Shown here: positions 26,698-35,241 of the stretch, one piece after another
Position numbering within the stretch: the stretch's first letter is position 1
Layout of the letters: each line of letters starts with the position of its first letter
DNA from: Neorhizobium sp. NCHU2750
GTDB taxonomy: Bacteria > Pseudomonadota > Alphaproteobacteria > Rhizobiales > Rhizobiaceae
NCBI RefSeq assembly: GCF_003597675.1
Contig: NZ_CP030827.1
Location: 2,232,001 to 2,296,000, forward strand
Direction: 5' to 3'
Length of the DNA: 64,000 bases
Made by a program: the position numbers and the translations under genes
Notes under the pieces: generated by a model
Database searches by the model: none
What the model saw: the letters and a program-made list of their open reading frames with translations, nothing else
Told to the model about the DNA's origin: nothing

Positions 26698-28035
26698 ATG
26701 TCCACGATCGCCTCTTCAGCGCCGCCCCGCCGCCTCACCGCGCAGGATTTCCGCACTCTCGGCCTTGCCGCCCTTGGCGGCGCGCTGGAGTTTTACGACT
26801 TCATCATCTTCGTGTTCTTTGCCGCCGTCATCGGCAAGCTGTTCTTCCCGCCGGACATGCCCGACTGGCTGGTGCTGATCCAGACCTTCGGCATCTTCGC
26901 CGCCGGCTATCTGGTGCGCCCGCTCGGCGGCATCGTGCTCGCCCATTTCGGCGACATGTTCGGCCGCAAGAAGGTCTTTGCCTTCTCGATCCTCCTGATG
27001 GCCCTTTCGACGCTCGGCATGGCCTTGATGCCGACCTATGCGACGATCGGCGTCGCCGCCCCGATCCTGCTGATCGTCATGCGCATCCTCCAGGGTGCGG
27101 CGATCGGCGGTGAAGTGCCCGGCGCCTGGACTTTCGTCGCCGAACACGTGCCGTTCCGCCGCGTCGGTTTTGCCTGCGGCTTCCTCTGCTCCGGCCTGAC
27201 GCTCGGCATCCTGCTCGGCTCCTTCATCGCCACGATCGTCAACACCGTGTTCACGCCGGAAACCATCCATGACTGGGCCTGGCGCATTCCCTTCCTGCTC
27301 GGCGGCATATTCGGCCTTCTGGCCGTCTGGCTGCGACGCTGGCTGAAGGAAACCCCGATCTTCACCGAGATGCAGGCCAGCCGAAAGCTTGCTCCGGAAC
27401 TGCCGCTGAAGACCGTGCTGCGCGACCACACCCGCGGCGTGATCATCTCGATCCTCCTGACCTGGATCCTCTCGGCCGGCATCGTCGTCACCACGCTGAT
27501 GACCGCGACCTTCCTGCAGAAGCTCTATCACTACACCGCCCAGCAATCGCTGGCCGCAACAAGCTTCGGAACGCTGTTCCTGATCGTCGGCACGGCAACG
27601 GCGGGCGCCATCGTCGACCGCATCGGCTCGGGCCGTTTCTTCACTGCCGCCGGCATCGTCTTCGGCGCCGCCACCTGGGCCTTCTATAGCTACGCCTCGG
27701 TATCGATCGAGGTCGTCTTCGTCCTCTATGCGGTGATGGGCCTCGCCGTCGGCATGGTCGGCGCCGTGCCCTATGTCATGGTACGCGCCTTCCCGGCCCG
27801 CGTCCGCTTCTCGGGCCTCTCCTTCTCCTACAACATCTCCTACGCCATCTTCGGCGGCCTGACCCCGATCGCGGTCACCACCATGCTGCCGCTCAACCCG
27901 ATGGCGCATGCCTGGTACCTGCTGTTCATCGCAGCGCTCACGACCGGCCTCGGCGTCTACCTCACCTTCCGCGGTGAAACGGTCGAATCCGAAGCCGGCA
28001 TCGAGGAACTGACGGCGAGAATGGCCAAGGGGTGA
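26698..28035 (+). CDS. MFS transporter, metabolite:H+ symporter family
   Basis: 445-residue inner-membrane protein with twelve predicted helices. The MHS-family signature is clear: ALGGALEFYDFIIFVFFAAV in helix 1 and GDMFGRKKVFAFSILLMAL in the loop 2-3 motif, with RILQGAAIGGEVPGAW in helix 4. This family (ProP, KgtP, ShiA and relatives) takes up organic acids, osmolytes or aromatic acids with protons. The substrate is not predictable. I chose the ATG at 26698 since the upstream in-frame TTG at 26677 adds seven residues with no ribosome binding site. It follows the ABC operon by 170 bases and ends before a repeat element and a terminator. Confidence 0.9.
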   Translation: MSTIASSAPPRRLTAQDFRTLGLAALGGALEFYDFIIFVFFAAVIGKLFFPPDMPDWLVLIQTFGIFAAGYLVRPLGGIVLAHFGDMFGRKKVFAFSILLMALSTLGMALMPTYATIGVAAPILLIVMRILQGAAIGGEVPGAWTFVAEHVPFRRVGFACGFLCSGLTLGILLGSFIATIVNTVFTPETIHDWAWRIPFLLGGIFGLLAVWLRRWLKETPIFTEMQASRKLAPELPLKTVLRDHTRGVIISILLTWILSAGIVVTTLMTATFLQKLYHYTAQQSLAATSFGTLFLIVGTATAGAIVDRIGSGRFFTAAGIVFGAATWAFYSYASVSIEVVFVLYAVMGLAVGMVGAVPYVMVRAFPARVRFSGLSFSYNISYAIFGGLTPIAVTTMLPLNPMAHAWYLLFIAALTTGLGVYLTFRGETVESEAGIEELTARMAKG

Positions 28036-28040
28036 CTGGT

Positions 28041-28133
28041 TCCGTCATGCTCGGGCTTGTCCCGAGCATCTGCGACCGGCGCAGCACAACCGACCGCGCT
28101 GCAGATCCTCGGGACAAGCCCGAGGATGACGGA
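28041..28133. repeat. Palindromic intergenic repeat, two head-to-head hairpin units
   Basis: Two 33-base arms (28041-28073 and 28101-28133) are inverted copies of each other, 31 of 33 matching. Each arm is itself a hairpin: CTCGGG-CTTGT-CCCGAG flanked by TCATG/CATCTGC or TCATC/GATCTGC. The two differences between arms are compensatory within each hairpin (G-C in one, C-G in the other), so the single-arm hairpin appears to be the conserved structure. This kind of repeat (CCTCGGGCTTGTCCCGAGG) is widespread in rhizobial genomes. It lies between convergent MFS and metH genes. Confidence 0.85.
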
Positions 28134-28153
28134 GAAAAACTCGCATAACAGTC

Positions 28154-28198
28154 AAAAATAAAGGCCGGAGAGAACATCTCTCCGGCTCTTTCTATTTT
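28154..28198. terminator. Bidirectional rho-independent terminator between the MFS gene and metH
   Basis: Perfect 9-bp stem GCCGGAGAG (28164-28172) and CTCTCCGGC (28178-28186) with loop AACAT. TCTTTCTATTTT follows on the plus side and CTTTATTTTT on the minus side, so it can stop both convergent transcripts. Confidence 0.9.
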
Positions 28199-28217
28199 CT
28201 CTGACAGAGGGCAAACC

Positions 28218-31200
28218 TTACGCCGCGTCGTCCACCTTCGTAGCCGCCCCGCCCGGCACATAGTTCAGAACCGGACCGAGCCAGCGCTCGACCTCCTCGA
28301 TCGCCATGCCCTTGCGGCGCGAATAATCCTCGACCTGGTCGCGCTCGACCTTGGCAACGCCGAAATAATAGCTGGCGGGATGGCCGATATAGAGGCCCGA
28401 GACCGACGAGCCCGGCCACATCGCATAGCTTTCCGTCAGTTCCACCCCGGTCGCCTTGGTCGCATCGAGCAGCGAAAACAGTGTCGCCTTCTCGGTATGA
28501 TCGGGCTGCGCCGGATAACCGGGTGCCGGACGGATGCCGGCATATTCCTCGTGGATCAGCTCGTCATTCGTATAGGTCTCGTCGGCCGCATAGCCCCAGA
28601 ACTCCTTGCGGACCCGCTGGTGCATGCGCTCGGCAAAGGCTTCGGCAAAGCGGTCGGCCAGCGCCTTGACGAGGATCGACGAATAATCGTCATTCGCACG
28701 CTCAAAACGCTCGGCAATCGCCACTTCCTCGATCCCGGCCGTGACGACGAAGCCCCCGACATAATCGCCCTTGCCGCTGTCGACCGGTGCCACAAAATCC
28801 GACAGCGCCACGTTGGGCCGCCCGTCACGCTTCGACAGCTGCTGACGCAGCGTATAGAAGGTTTCGAGCTCCTTCGACCGGCTTTCGTCGGTATAGAGCT
28901 TGATATCGTCACCGATGGCATTGGCCGGCCAGAAGCCGATCACCGCCCGCGGCCGGAACCATTTCTCCGCAATGATCTTTGCAAGCATCGCCTGCGCATC
29001 GGCCCAGAGCTGGCGTGCCGCCTCGCCCTGCTTCTCGTCTTCGAGGATGGCCGGATAGCGACCCTTCAATTCCCAGGTCTGGAAGAACGGCGTCCAGTCG
29101 ATATACTGTGCCAGCTCTTCGAGATCATAGGTTTCGAACACCTTGGTGCCGATAAACTGCGGCTTGACCGGCGCGTAAGCGGCCCAGTCCACCTTTTCCG
29201 CATTGGCGCGGGCACGCGCGATCGGCAGGCGCTGCTTCTCGGCCTCGGCCTTGGCGTGGGCTGCCGCCACCTTGGCATATTCGCCCCGAACACCATCGAC
29301 ATAACCGCCCTTCTGCTCTTTCGACAGAAGCTGCGACACGACACCGACGGCGCGCGACGCATCCGTCACATAGACCGCCTGTCCCTTTTCGTAGCGCGGA
29401 TGGATTTTCACCGCCGTATGGACACGGCTCGTCGTCGCACCACCGATCAGAAGCGGGATATCAAAACCCTGCCGCTCCATTTCGGATGCCACATGCACCA
29501 TCTCGTCCAGCGACGGGGTGATCAGGCCGGAAAGCCCGATGATATCGACATTTTCCGCCACAGCCGTCTCGAGGATCTTCGTTGCCGGCACCATCACGCC
29601 GAGATCGATGATCTCGTAATTGTTGCAGGCGAGCACGACGCCGACGATGTTCTTGCCGATATCGTGGACATCGCCCTTCACCGTCGCCATCAGCACCTTG
29701 CCGGCCGACTTGCGCTCGTCGCCGCCATTGAGGCGCTTTTCTTCCTCCATATAAGGCAGAAGCACGGCGACCGCCTGCTTCATCACGCGGGCGGATTTCA
29801 CCACCTGCGGCAGGAACATCTTGCCGGACCCGAAGAGGTCGCCGACCACGTTCATGCCGGCCATCAGCGGGCCTTCGATGACATGCAGCGGACGCTCCGC
29901 TTTCTGCCGGGCCTCTTCCGTATCGGCCTCGATATAGTCGGTAATGCCGTTCACCAGCGCATGCGACAGCCGCTCCTCGACCGGCCTTTCACGCCAGGCG
30001 AGATCCTGCACCTTGGCTTCCCTACCCGGTCCACCGCGGAATTTCTCCGCCACTTCAAGCAGCCGCTCGGTGCCGTCCGCACGGCGGTTCAGCACCACGT
30101 CCTCGCAGGCCTCGCGCAGTTCCGGATCGATCTGGTCGTAGACCGCAAGCTGCCCGGCATTGACGATGCCCATGTCCATCCCCGCCTGGATGGCGTGGTA
30201 GAGGAACACGGCATGCATTGCCTCACGCACCGGCTCGTTGCCGCGGAAGGAGAAGGACAGGTTGGAGACGCCGCCGGAAATATGCACGAGCGGCATCGTC
30301 TTGCGGATCGTCCGCGTCGCCTCGATGAAGTCGACACCGTAATTGTTGTGCTCCTCGATGCCGGTCGCCACAGCAAACACGTTCGGGTCGAAGATAATGT
30401 CTTCCGGCGGGAAACCAACCTGCTCGGTCAGGATCTTGTAGGCGCGCGCGCAGATCTCGACCTTGCGCTCATAGCTGTCCGCCTGGCCCTTCTCGTCGAA
30501 GGCCATGACGACGACAGCCGCGCCGTAATTGCGCACCGTCCTCGCATGATCGAGAAACTTCTCCTCGCCTTCCTTCAGCGAGATCGAGTTGACGATCGCC
30601 TTGCCCTGCACGCATTTCAGGCCCGCCTCGATGATCTCGAACTTCGAGCTATCGATCATGACCGGCACGCGGGCGATATCCGGCTCGGCGGCGATCAGGT
30701 TCAAAAACTCGACCATCGCCTTTTCCGAATCGATCAGGCCCTCGTCCATATTGATGTCGATCACCTGCGCACCGTTTTCCACCTGGTCGCGGGCAACGGC
30801 GAGTGCAGCCGTATAATCGGCATTGGTGATCAGCTTGCGGAACCTCGCCGAACCGGTGACGTTGGTGCGCTCGCCCACGTTGACGAAGGGAATATCCTTG
30901 GTCAGCACGAAGGGTTCGAGGCCGGACAGCGACATGAACGGCACATGCTCGGGAAGCGCGCGCGGCTTGTATTTCGATACGGCCTCGGCGATCGCGCGGA
31001 TATGATCCGGCGTCGAGCCGCAGCAGCCGCCGACCACGTTGACGAGGCCTTCGCGGGCAAAGCCCTCGACCTGCCGCGCCATGATCTCCGGCGTTTCGTC
31101 ATACTGGCCGAATTCATTGGGCAGGCCGGCATTCGGATAGGCGCAGATGAACGTGTCGGACACCGCCGACAGTTCCTGCAGATGCGGCCGCATCGCGTCG

Positions 31201-32000
31201 GCGCCGAGCGCACAGTTGAGGCCGATGGTGAACGGATGGGCGTGCGACACCGAGTTCCAGAAGGCGGACGGCGTCTGGCCCGACAGCGTGCGGCCGGAAA
31301 GGTCGGTGATCGTGCCGGAGATCATCACCGGCAGGGTGACGCCCTTTGCCGCAAAACGTTCCTCGCAGGCAAAGATCGCGGCCTTGGCGTTCAGCGTATC
31401 GAAAATCGTCTCGATCAGGATGATGTCGGCGCCGCCATCGATCAACCCGTCGATCTGTTCGCTATAGGCGATCTTCAGGTCGTCGAAGGAGACGGCGCGG
31501 TAACCGGGGTTGTTGACGTCCGGCGAAATCGAGGCCGTCCGGTTGGTCGGGCCGATGGCACCGGCAACGAAGCGGCGGCGACCGTCTTCCTTCTCGGCAC
31601 GGATCGCCGCACGGCGGGCAAGCCGCGCACCGTCGCGGTTCAGGTCGTAGACCGCGCCTTCCATCTCGTAGTCGGCCTGCGCGATGCGCGTCGATGAAAA
31701 CGTGTTGGTTTCGAGAATATCGGCACCGGCCATCGCATAGCGATAGTGGATATCCTCGATCGCCTGGGGCTGGGTGAGGATCAGAAGGTCGTTATTGCCC
31801 TGCTGGTGACAGGCGCAGCCGATGAAGCGCTCGCCGCGAAAATGGTCCTCGTTGAAACCGAGGCCCTGGATCTGGGTTCCCATCGCGCCGTCGATGACGA
31901 GAATGCGCTCGCTGGCAGCTTTCTTGAGGGCGTCAAGAATTTCCGCGCCGTCGCGGCGAGCACCTTCGGGACCGAACAGTTCATCGAACAAGGCAAACAC
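28218..32000 (-). CDS. metH: Cobalamin-dependent methionine synthase
   Basis: 1260-residue four-module enzyme that transfers the methyl group of 5-methyl-THF to homocysteine. The homocysteine domain begins [17 protein letters not shown] and has the zinc cysteines in [13 protein letters not shown] (near 327). Next come the pterin-binding domain ([15 protein letters not shown]) and the B12 domain with [10 protein letters not shown] (near 773, the histidine that ligates cobalt). The C-terminal SAM-binding reactivation domain ends about 20 residues after [13 protein letters not shown]. Length is full. The start may be GTG at 32000 or TTG at 31991; AGGAG abuts the GTG but is eight bases from the TTG. 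The operator at 32033-32054 matches the one before the ArsR-metF operon. Confidence 0.97.
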   Translation of the reverse strand: MFALFDELFGPEGARRDGAEILDALKKAASERILVIDGAMGTQIQGLGFNEDHFRGERFIGCACHQQGNNDLLILTQPQAIEDIHYRYAMAGADILETNTFSSTRIAQADYEMEGAVYDLNRDGARLARRAAIRAEKEDGRRRFVAGAIGPTNRTASISPDVNNPGYRAVSFDDLKIAYSEQIDGLIDGGADIILIETIFDTLNAKAAIFACEERFAAKGVTLPVMISGTITDLSGRTLSGQTPSAFWNSVSHAHPFTIGLNCALGADAMRPHLQELSAVSDTFICAYPNAGLPNEFGQYDETPEIMARQVEGFAREGLVNVVGGCCGSTPDHIRAIAEAVSKYKPRALPEHVPFMSLSGLEPFVLTKDIPFVNVGERTNVTGSARFRKLITNADYTAALAVARDQVENGAQVIDINMDEGLIDSEKAMVEFLNLIAAEPDIARVPVMIDSSKFEIIEAGLKCVQGKAIVNSISLKEGEEKFLDHARTVRNYGAAVVVMAFDEKGQADSYERKVEICARAYKILTEQVGFPPEDIIFDPNVFAVATGIEEHNNYGVDFIEATRTIRKTMPLVHISGGVSNLSFSFRGNEPVREAMHAVFLYHAIQAGMDMGIVNAGQLAVYDQIDPELREACEDVVLNRRADGTERLLEVAEKFRGGPGREAKVQDLAWRERPVEERLSHALVNGITDYIEADTEEARQKAERPLHVIEGPLMAGMNVVGDLFGSGKMFLPQVVKSARVMKQAVAVLLPYMEEEKRLNGGDERKSAGKVLMATVKGDVHDIGKNIVGVVLACNNYEIIDLGVMVPATKILETAVAENVDIIGLSGLITPSLDEMVHVASEMERQGFDIPLLIGGATTSRVHTAVKIHPRYEKGQAVYVTDASRAVGVVSQLLSKEQKGGYVDGVRGEYAKVAAAHAKAEAEKQRLPIARARANAEKVDWAAYAPVKPQFIGTKVFETYDLEELAQYIDWTPFFQTWELKGRYPAILEDEKQGEAARQLWADAQAMLAKIIAEKWFRPRAVIGFWPANAIGDDIKLYTDESRSKELETFYTLRQQLSKRDGRPNVALSDFVAPVDSGKGDYVGGFVVTAGIEEVAIAERFERANDDYSSILVKALADRFAEAFAERMHQRVRKEFWGYAADETYTNDELIHEEYAGIRPAPGYPAQPDHTEKATLFSLLDATKATGVELTESYAMWPGSSVSGLYIGHPASYYFGVAKVERDQVEDYSRRKGMAIEEVERWLGPVLNYVPGGAATKVDDAA

Positions 32001-32032
32001 TCCTGATAGAGATCAAGGCAACATTTCATAAT

Positions 32033-32054
32033 CATATAAAGATGCCTTTATGTG
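32033..32054. promoter_or_regulatory. Palindromic operator upstream of metH
   Basis: 22-bp site with arms ATAAAG and CTTTAT around ATGC, 32 bases upstream of the metH GTG. It is identical at 20 of 22 positions to the operator at 6275-6296; only two central bases differ. This ties metH to the ArsR-methyltransferase regulator next to metF. It could also overlap the promoter of the divergent AGE-family gene. Confidence 0.85.
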
Positions 32055-32184
32055 AAGTCCAGCGCAGACGGCGCAATTACTCTCGGATTTGTCGCAGCGA
32101 TTCGCCTGTTGAATTATTCATGACAGCTATGGCCGCCATCACTATAGCCTCTAAGTAAAGCACTGACTCACAAGGGAGAAGAGA

Positions 32185-33441
32185 ATGAGCGAAGCCGGTC
32201 AGCCATCGAAATTCTGGAGCGAGCTTCCCTATCATCGGCGCTGGCTTCTTGGCCAGGCGGAAGGCCTGATGGATTTCTTCCAGTATCGCGCCATCAATCC
32301 CAAGGGCGGCTTCTACGATCTGGATGACGAGGGCCGCCCGCTGCCCGGCAACAACCCGGTGCGCGGCATCCATGCCTCCGCCCGCATGGTCCACTGCTTC
32401 TCGATCGCCTACATGCTGGGTCGTCCGGGCGCAGGCGATCTCATCGACCACGGCATGAATTTCCTCTGGAATGGCCATCGTGACGAAAAGCACGGCGGTT
32501 ACGTCTGGTCGATGAACGACGACGGCCCGGCCGATACCAACAAGCAGGGTTATGGCCACGCCTTCGTGCTGCTCGCCGCCTCTTCCGCCAAGGTGATCGG
32601 CCATCCGCTCGCCGACAGGATGCTCGCCGATATCACCGAGGTCCTCGAAACCCGCTTCTGGGAGAAACAACACGGCGCCATCGCCGAGGAATTCACCGCG
32701 GACTGGGGCCCGATCGACGGCGGCAGCTATCGCGGCCAGAATTCCAACATGCACCTCACCGAAGCGCTGATGGCAGCCTTCGAGGCGACCGGCGAACAGC
32801 ATTATCTCGACAAGGCGGAATCGATCGCCGACCTCCTCATCCGCCGCCTTGCCGGTTCGACAGGCTTCCGCGTCGGCGAGCATTTCGACGTCAACTGGAT
32901 CCTCAACAAGGATTATTACCACCCCGACGAGATGTTCCGCCCCGCCGGCACCACGCCCGGCCATGCGCTGGAATGGGCCCGCCTGACGCTGCAGCTCTGG
33001 GTACTTGGCGGCAAAAAGCATGCCTGGATGCCGGATGCGGCGAAGAACCTGTTCATCCAGGCCATGTCACTGGGTTGGGACAAGGAGAAGGGCGGCTTCT
33101 TCTACACGCTCGACTGGGATGACAAGCCCGCCAAGACCAACAAGCTCTGGTGGCCGATGTGCGAGGCGGCGGGCGCTGCCCACTATATCAACCAGCACCT
33201 GCCCCGCGATCCGTTCTTCGAGGACAGCTACCGGCTGATCTGGAGCACCATCGCCAACCGCTTCATCGACCACAGACATGGCGGCTGGCACGAGGAACTG
33301 ACGGAGGACCTCGCCCCCGCCCACACGCTCTTCCCCGGCAAGGGCGATATCTACCACGCCTTCCAGGCCTGCCTCATCCCGCTCTATCCGGCAGACGGCA
33401 GCCTGACCAAGATGATTGGCGAGGCGGAAGGCAATATCTGA
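32185..33441 (+). CDS. AGE-family sugar epimerase/isomerase
   Basis: 418-residue (alpha/alpha)6-barrel protein of the N-acylglucosamine 2-epimerase superfamily. It is closest in style to mannose/aldose-ketose isomerases of the YihS group. Conserved blocks are NPKGGFYDLDDEGRPL, the HxS-type segment RMVHCFSIAYM, YGHAFVLLAASS, and the C-terminal histidines HRHGGWHEEL and KGDIYHAFQACLIPLY. These histidines are the acid/base candidates of the family. Cytoplasmic. The ATG at 32185 follows GGGAGAAGAG. The exact sugar is unknown; mannose/fructose interconversion is the most likely reaction. It is divergent from metH. Confidence 0.87.
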   Translation: MSEAGQPSKFWSELPYHRRWLLGQAEGLMDFFQYRAINPKGGFYDLDDEGRPLPGNNPVRGIHASARMVHCFSIAYMLGRPGAGDLIDHGMNFLWNGHRDEKHGGYVWSMNDDGPADTNKQGYGHAFVLLAASSAKVIGHPLADRMLADITEVLETRFWEKQHGAIAEEFTADWGPIDGGSYRGQNSNMHLTEALMAAFEATGEQHYLDKAESIADLLIRRLAGSTGFRVGEHFDVNWILNKDYYHPDEMFRPAGTTPGHALEWARLTLQLWVLGGKKHAWMPDAAKNLFIQAMSLGWDKEKGGFFYTLDWDDKPAKTNKLWWPMCEAAGAAHYINQHLPRDPFFEDSYRLIWSTIANRFIDHRHGGWHEELTEDLAPAHTLFPGKGDIYHAFQACLIPLYPADGSLTKMIGEAEGNI

Positions 33442-33474
33442 CTGGAGAACGAAGCACGCCTTGCTCTCTCCCTC

Positions 33475-33523
33475 ATTCCTGTGCTTGTCACAGGAATCCA
33501 GCCAGCCCAAGTCCTTGGGCTGG
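33475..33523. repeat. Palindromic intergenic repeat with two hairpins
   Basis: First hairpin ATTCCTGTG-CTTGT-CACAGGAAT (33475-33497), perfect. Second hairpin CCAGCCCAAG-TC-CTTGGGCTGG (33502-33523), perfect 10-bp arms. The CTTGT loop and the leading TCAT are shared with the repeat at 28041-28133. It lies between the convergent AGE-family gene and cutC, and may also act in transcription termination or mRNA 3'-end protection. Confidence 0.82.
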
Positions 33524-33572
33524 AAAGACTTCGGTTTCAGAAGCCCTGTTCCGAAAAAGGTAAATAGCGACG

Positions 33573-34310
33573 CTACCGATGCCCGGCCACCAATTCCGCA
33601 AGCGCGGCACGCATCTCGGCCACCACGACGGAACTGGTCCGGTGCTGCTGCCGGGCCGCAAAGCCGAAGCCGACAAGCGCCTCGTCGACAAAAGTCACCG
33701 GCAGGCGACAGGAGGCATGAACCTCGCTGACGCCGGTTGCAGCAGCGATATGGGCGACGTTGCCCGGCGTGATCCCGCTGCCCGCCATGGTCGAAAGCCG
33801 CCCGTCTGCCCGCTCGACAAGGTGATGAAGCATCGCCATGCCATCCGGCGCCTTTACAGCCAGCCCCGATGTCAGGATGCGCTCGAAACCGAGAGCGATG
33901 GCCTGCTCCAGAGCCTCGTCCGCATCTGGAACCAGATCGAAGGCCCGATGCAGGGTCCGGCCCATCCCCTCGGCGCGTTCAGCAAGCGAGGCAAGCAGAT
34001 CGACATTCAGCCGACCATTACCGAGACTTGCACCGAGAACCACGCCGGCAAGCCCGCTTTGCCGCGCCGCATCGATATCGGCCAGCATCACATCCCGCGA
34101 GGCGGCATCGAAGACGAAATCGCCTGCCCGCGGCCGGATCATCGCATAGGCCGGCACCGGCATCCTGGCGGCCAGTGCCATCAACCCTCTGGATGGCGTC
34201 AGCCCGCCGAGATCGAGCGCCGAACAAAGCTCGATCCTCTCAGCCCCGCCCTCGATTGCGGCGGCAAGCCCTTCGGCGCTGTCGACACAGACCTCAAGCA
34301 GAACCGGCAT
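33573..34310 (-). CDS. cutC: CutC family protein
   Basis: 245-residue TIM-barrel protein of the CutC family. The pattern is clear: MPVLLEVCVDSAEGLAAAIE, GAERIELCSALDLGGLTPS, YAMIRPRAGDFVF, LHRAFDLVPD, and MAGSGITPGNV. CutC was named for copper homeostasis in E. coli, but its biochemical role is unsettled. The start ATG at 34310 lies 17 bases inside the 3' end of the ROK kinase gene, so the two are translationally coupled. The pairing with a sugar kinase is a hint that CutC may be metabolic rather than copper-related here. Last gene of a minus-strand operon. Confidence 0.9.
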   Translation of the reverse strand: MPVLLEVCVDSAEGLAAAIEGGAERIELCSALDLGGLTPSRGLMALAARMPVPAYAMIRPRAGDFVFDAASRDVMLADIDAARQSGLAGVVLGASLGNGRLNVDLLASLAERAEGMGRTLHRAFDLVPDADEALEQAIALGFERILTSGLAVKAPDGMAMLHHLVERADGRLSTMAGSGITPGNVAHIAAATGVSEVHASCRLPVTFVDEALVGFGFAARQQHRTSSVVVAEMRAALAELVAGHR

Positions 34311-35241
34311 CGGCCACTCCCTGTCGCGCCAGTACGGCGGCACCCATCAGTCCGCCATCCTCGCGCCGAACTGCAGGCACGAGCAATGAGCGCTCGAAAC
34401 GGTTCAATATGCGCGCCCTCACCGCCTCGTCGAGCGCCGCGATCAGCGCCCCGGCAGACGCGAGCCCTCCGCCGACCGGCACGATCGACGGACCGACCGT
34501 GTTGATCGCCACGGCCAGAGGATCGGCCACCAGCTGCAGATAGGCCTCGATCGTCTCGCCAGCCTTGACGTCCCCCGCCTGCCAGCCGTCGACGACCTGA
34601 TGGCTGCTGCGCTCCTCGCCATGAAACAGCGTGTGCAGCCGCTCGATCCCGCGCGCCCCGCCGATCGCGTCGACGCAGCCCGATTGTCCGCAGCCGCAGG
34701 AAAAGCGCGGTACATGGCGAAGCTTTCCGCCGATCTCGACGCTCGTATTCGTCGCCGGGCCATGGCCCCACTCGCCGGTCACCCCACCGGCACCCCGCAG
34801 GATATGTCCGTCAACCGCAATCCCGCCGCCGATCCCGGTACCGATGATGATGCAGAACACCACCGCATGGCCGCGCCCAACGCCGTCATTGGCTTCCGCA
34901 AGCGTCAGGCAGTCGGCATCGTTTGCGGCAAACACCGGACGCCCTGTGACCGACGCCATCGATGTCGCGACCGGCAGCCCGGTCAGGCAGGGAACATTGG
35001 CAGAGAGGCCGGCACCCGTCACTGGATCGACGAGCCCCGTCACCGAAAGCCCGATCGGCATCTTCCCGGCGGGATCCGCCTCGTCGGCCAGCATGCGGAG
35101 TGCGTCAGCGAGAGCCCGCCAATCCGACCTCGGCGTCGGCACCCGGTCGATCTCCTCCACCTCGCCCGCTGCCCGCGACAGGCCGAACTTGATGAAGGAT
35201 CCGCCGATATCGGCACAGAGGACCGAAGTACCAGCCGTCAC
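34294..35241 (-). CDS. ROK-family sugar kinase (N-acetylglucosamine kinase-like)
   Basis: 315-residue cytoplasmic kinase. The ATP-binding phosphate loop is CADIGGSFIKFG at residues 9-20, the sugar-binding ROK segment is VVFCIIIGTGIGGGIAVDG, and the zinc-binding motif is SCGCGQSGCVDAIGG near residue 178. There is no DNA-binding domain, so it is a kinase and not a NagC-type repressor. Likely substrates are N-acetylglucosamine, glucose or a related hexose. The start ATG overlaps the stop codon of the upstream fusion gene by four bases (ATGA), and its end overlaps cutC by 17 bases. Confidence 0.9.
   Translation of the reverse strand: MTAGTSVLCADIGGSFIKFGLSRAAGEVEEIDRVPTPRSDWRALADALRMLADEADPAGKMPIGLSVTGLVDPVTGAGLSANVPCLTGLPVATSMASVTGRPVFAANDADCLTLAEANDGVGRGHAVVFCIIIGTGIGGGIAVDGHILRGAGGVTGEWGHGPATNTSVEIGGKLRHVPRFSCGCGQSGCVDAIGGARGIERLHTLFHGEERSSHQVVDGWQAGDVKAGETIEAYLQLVADPLAVAINTVGPSIVPVGGGLASAGALIAALDEAVRARILNRFERSLLVPAVRREDGGLMGAAVLARQGVADAGSA

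Noticed and set aside
28380..31697. A 1105-codon open frame on the plus strand opposite metH
   Set aside because: It is a shadow of the GC-rich metH gene: full of H, R and D with no domain pattern, while the minus strand encodes complete MetH.
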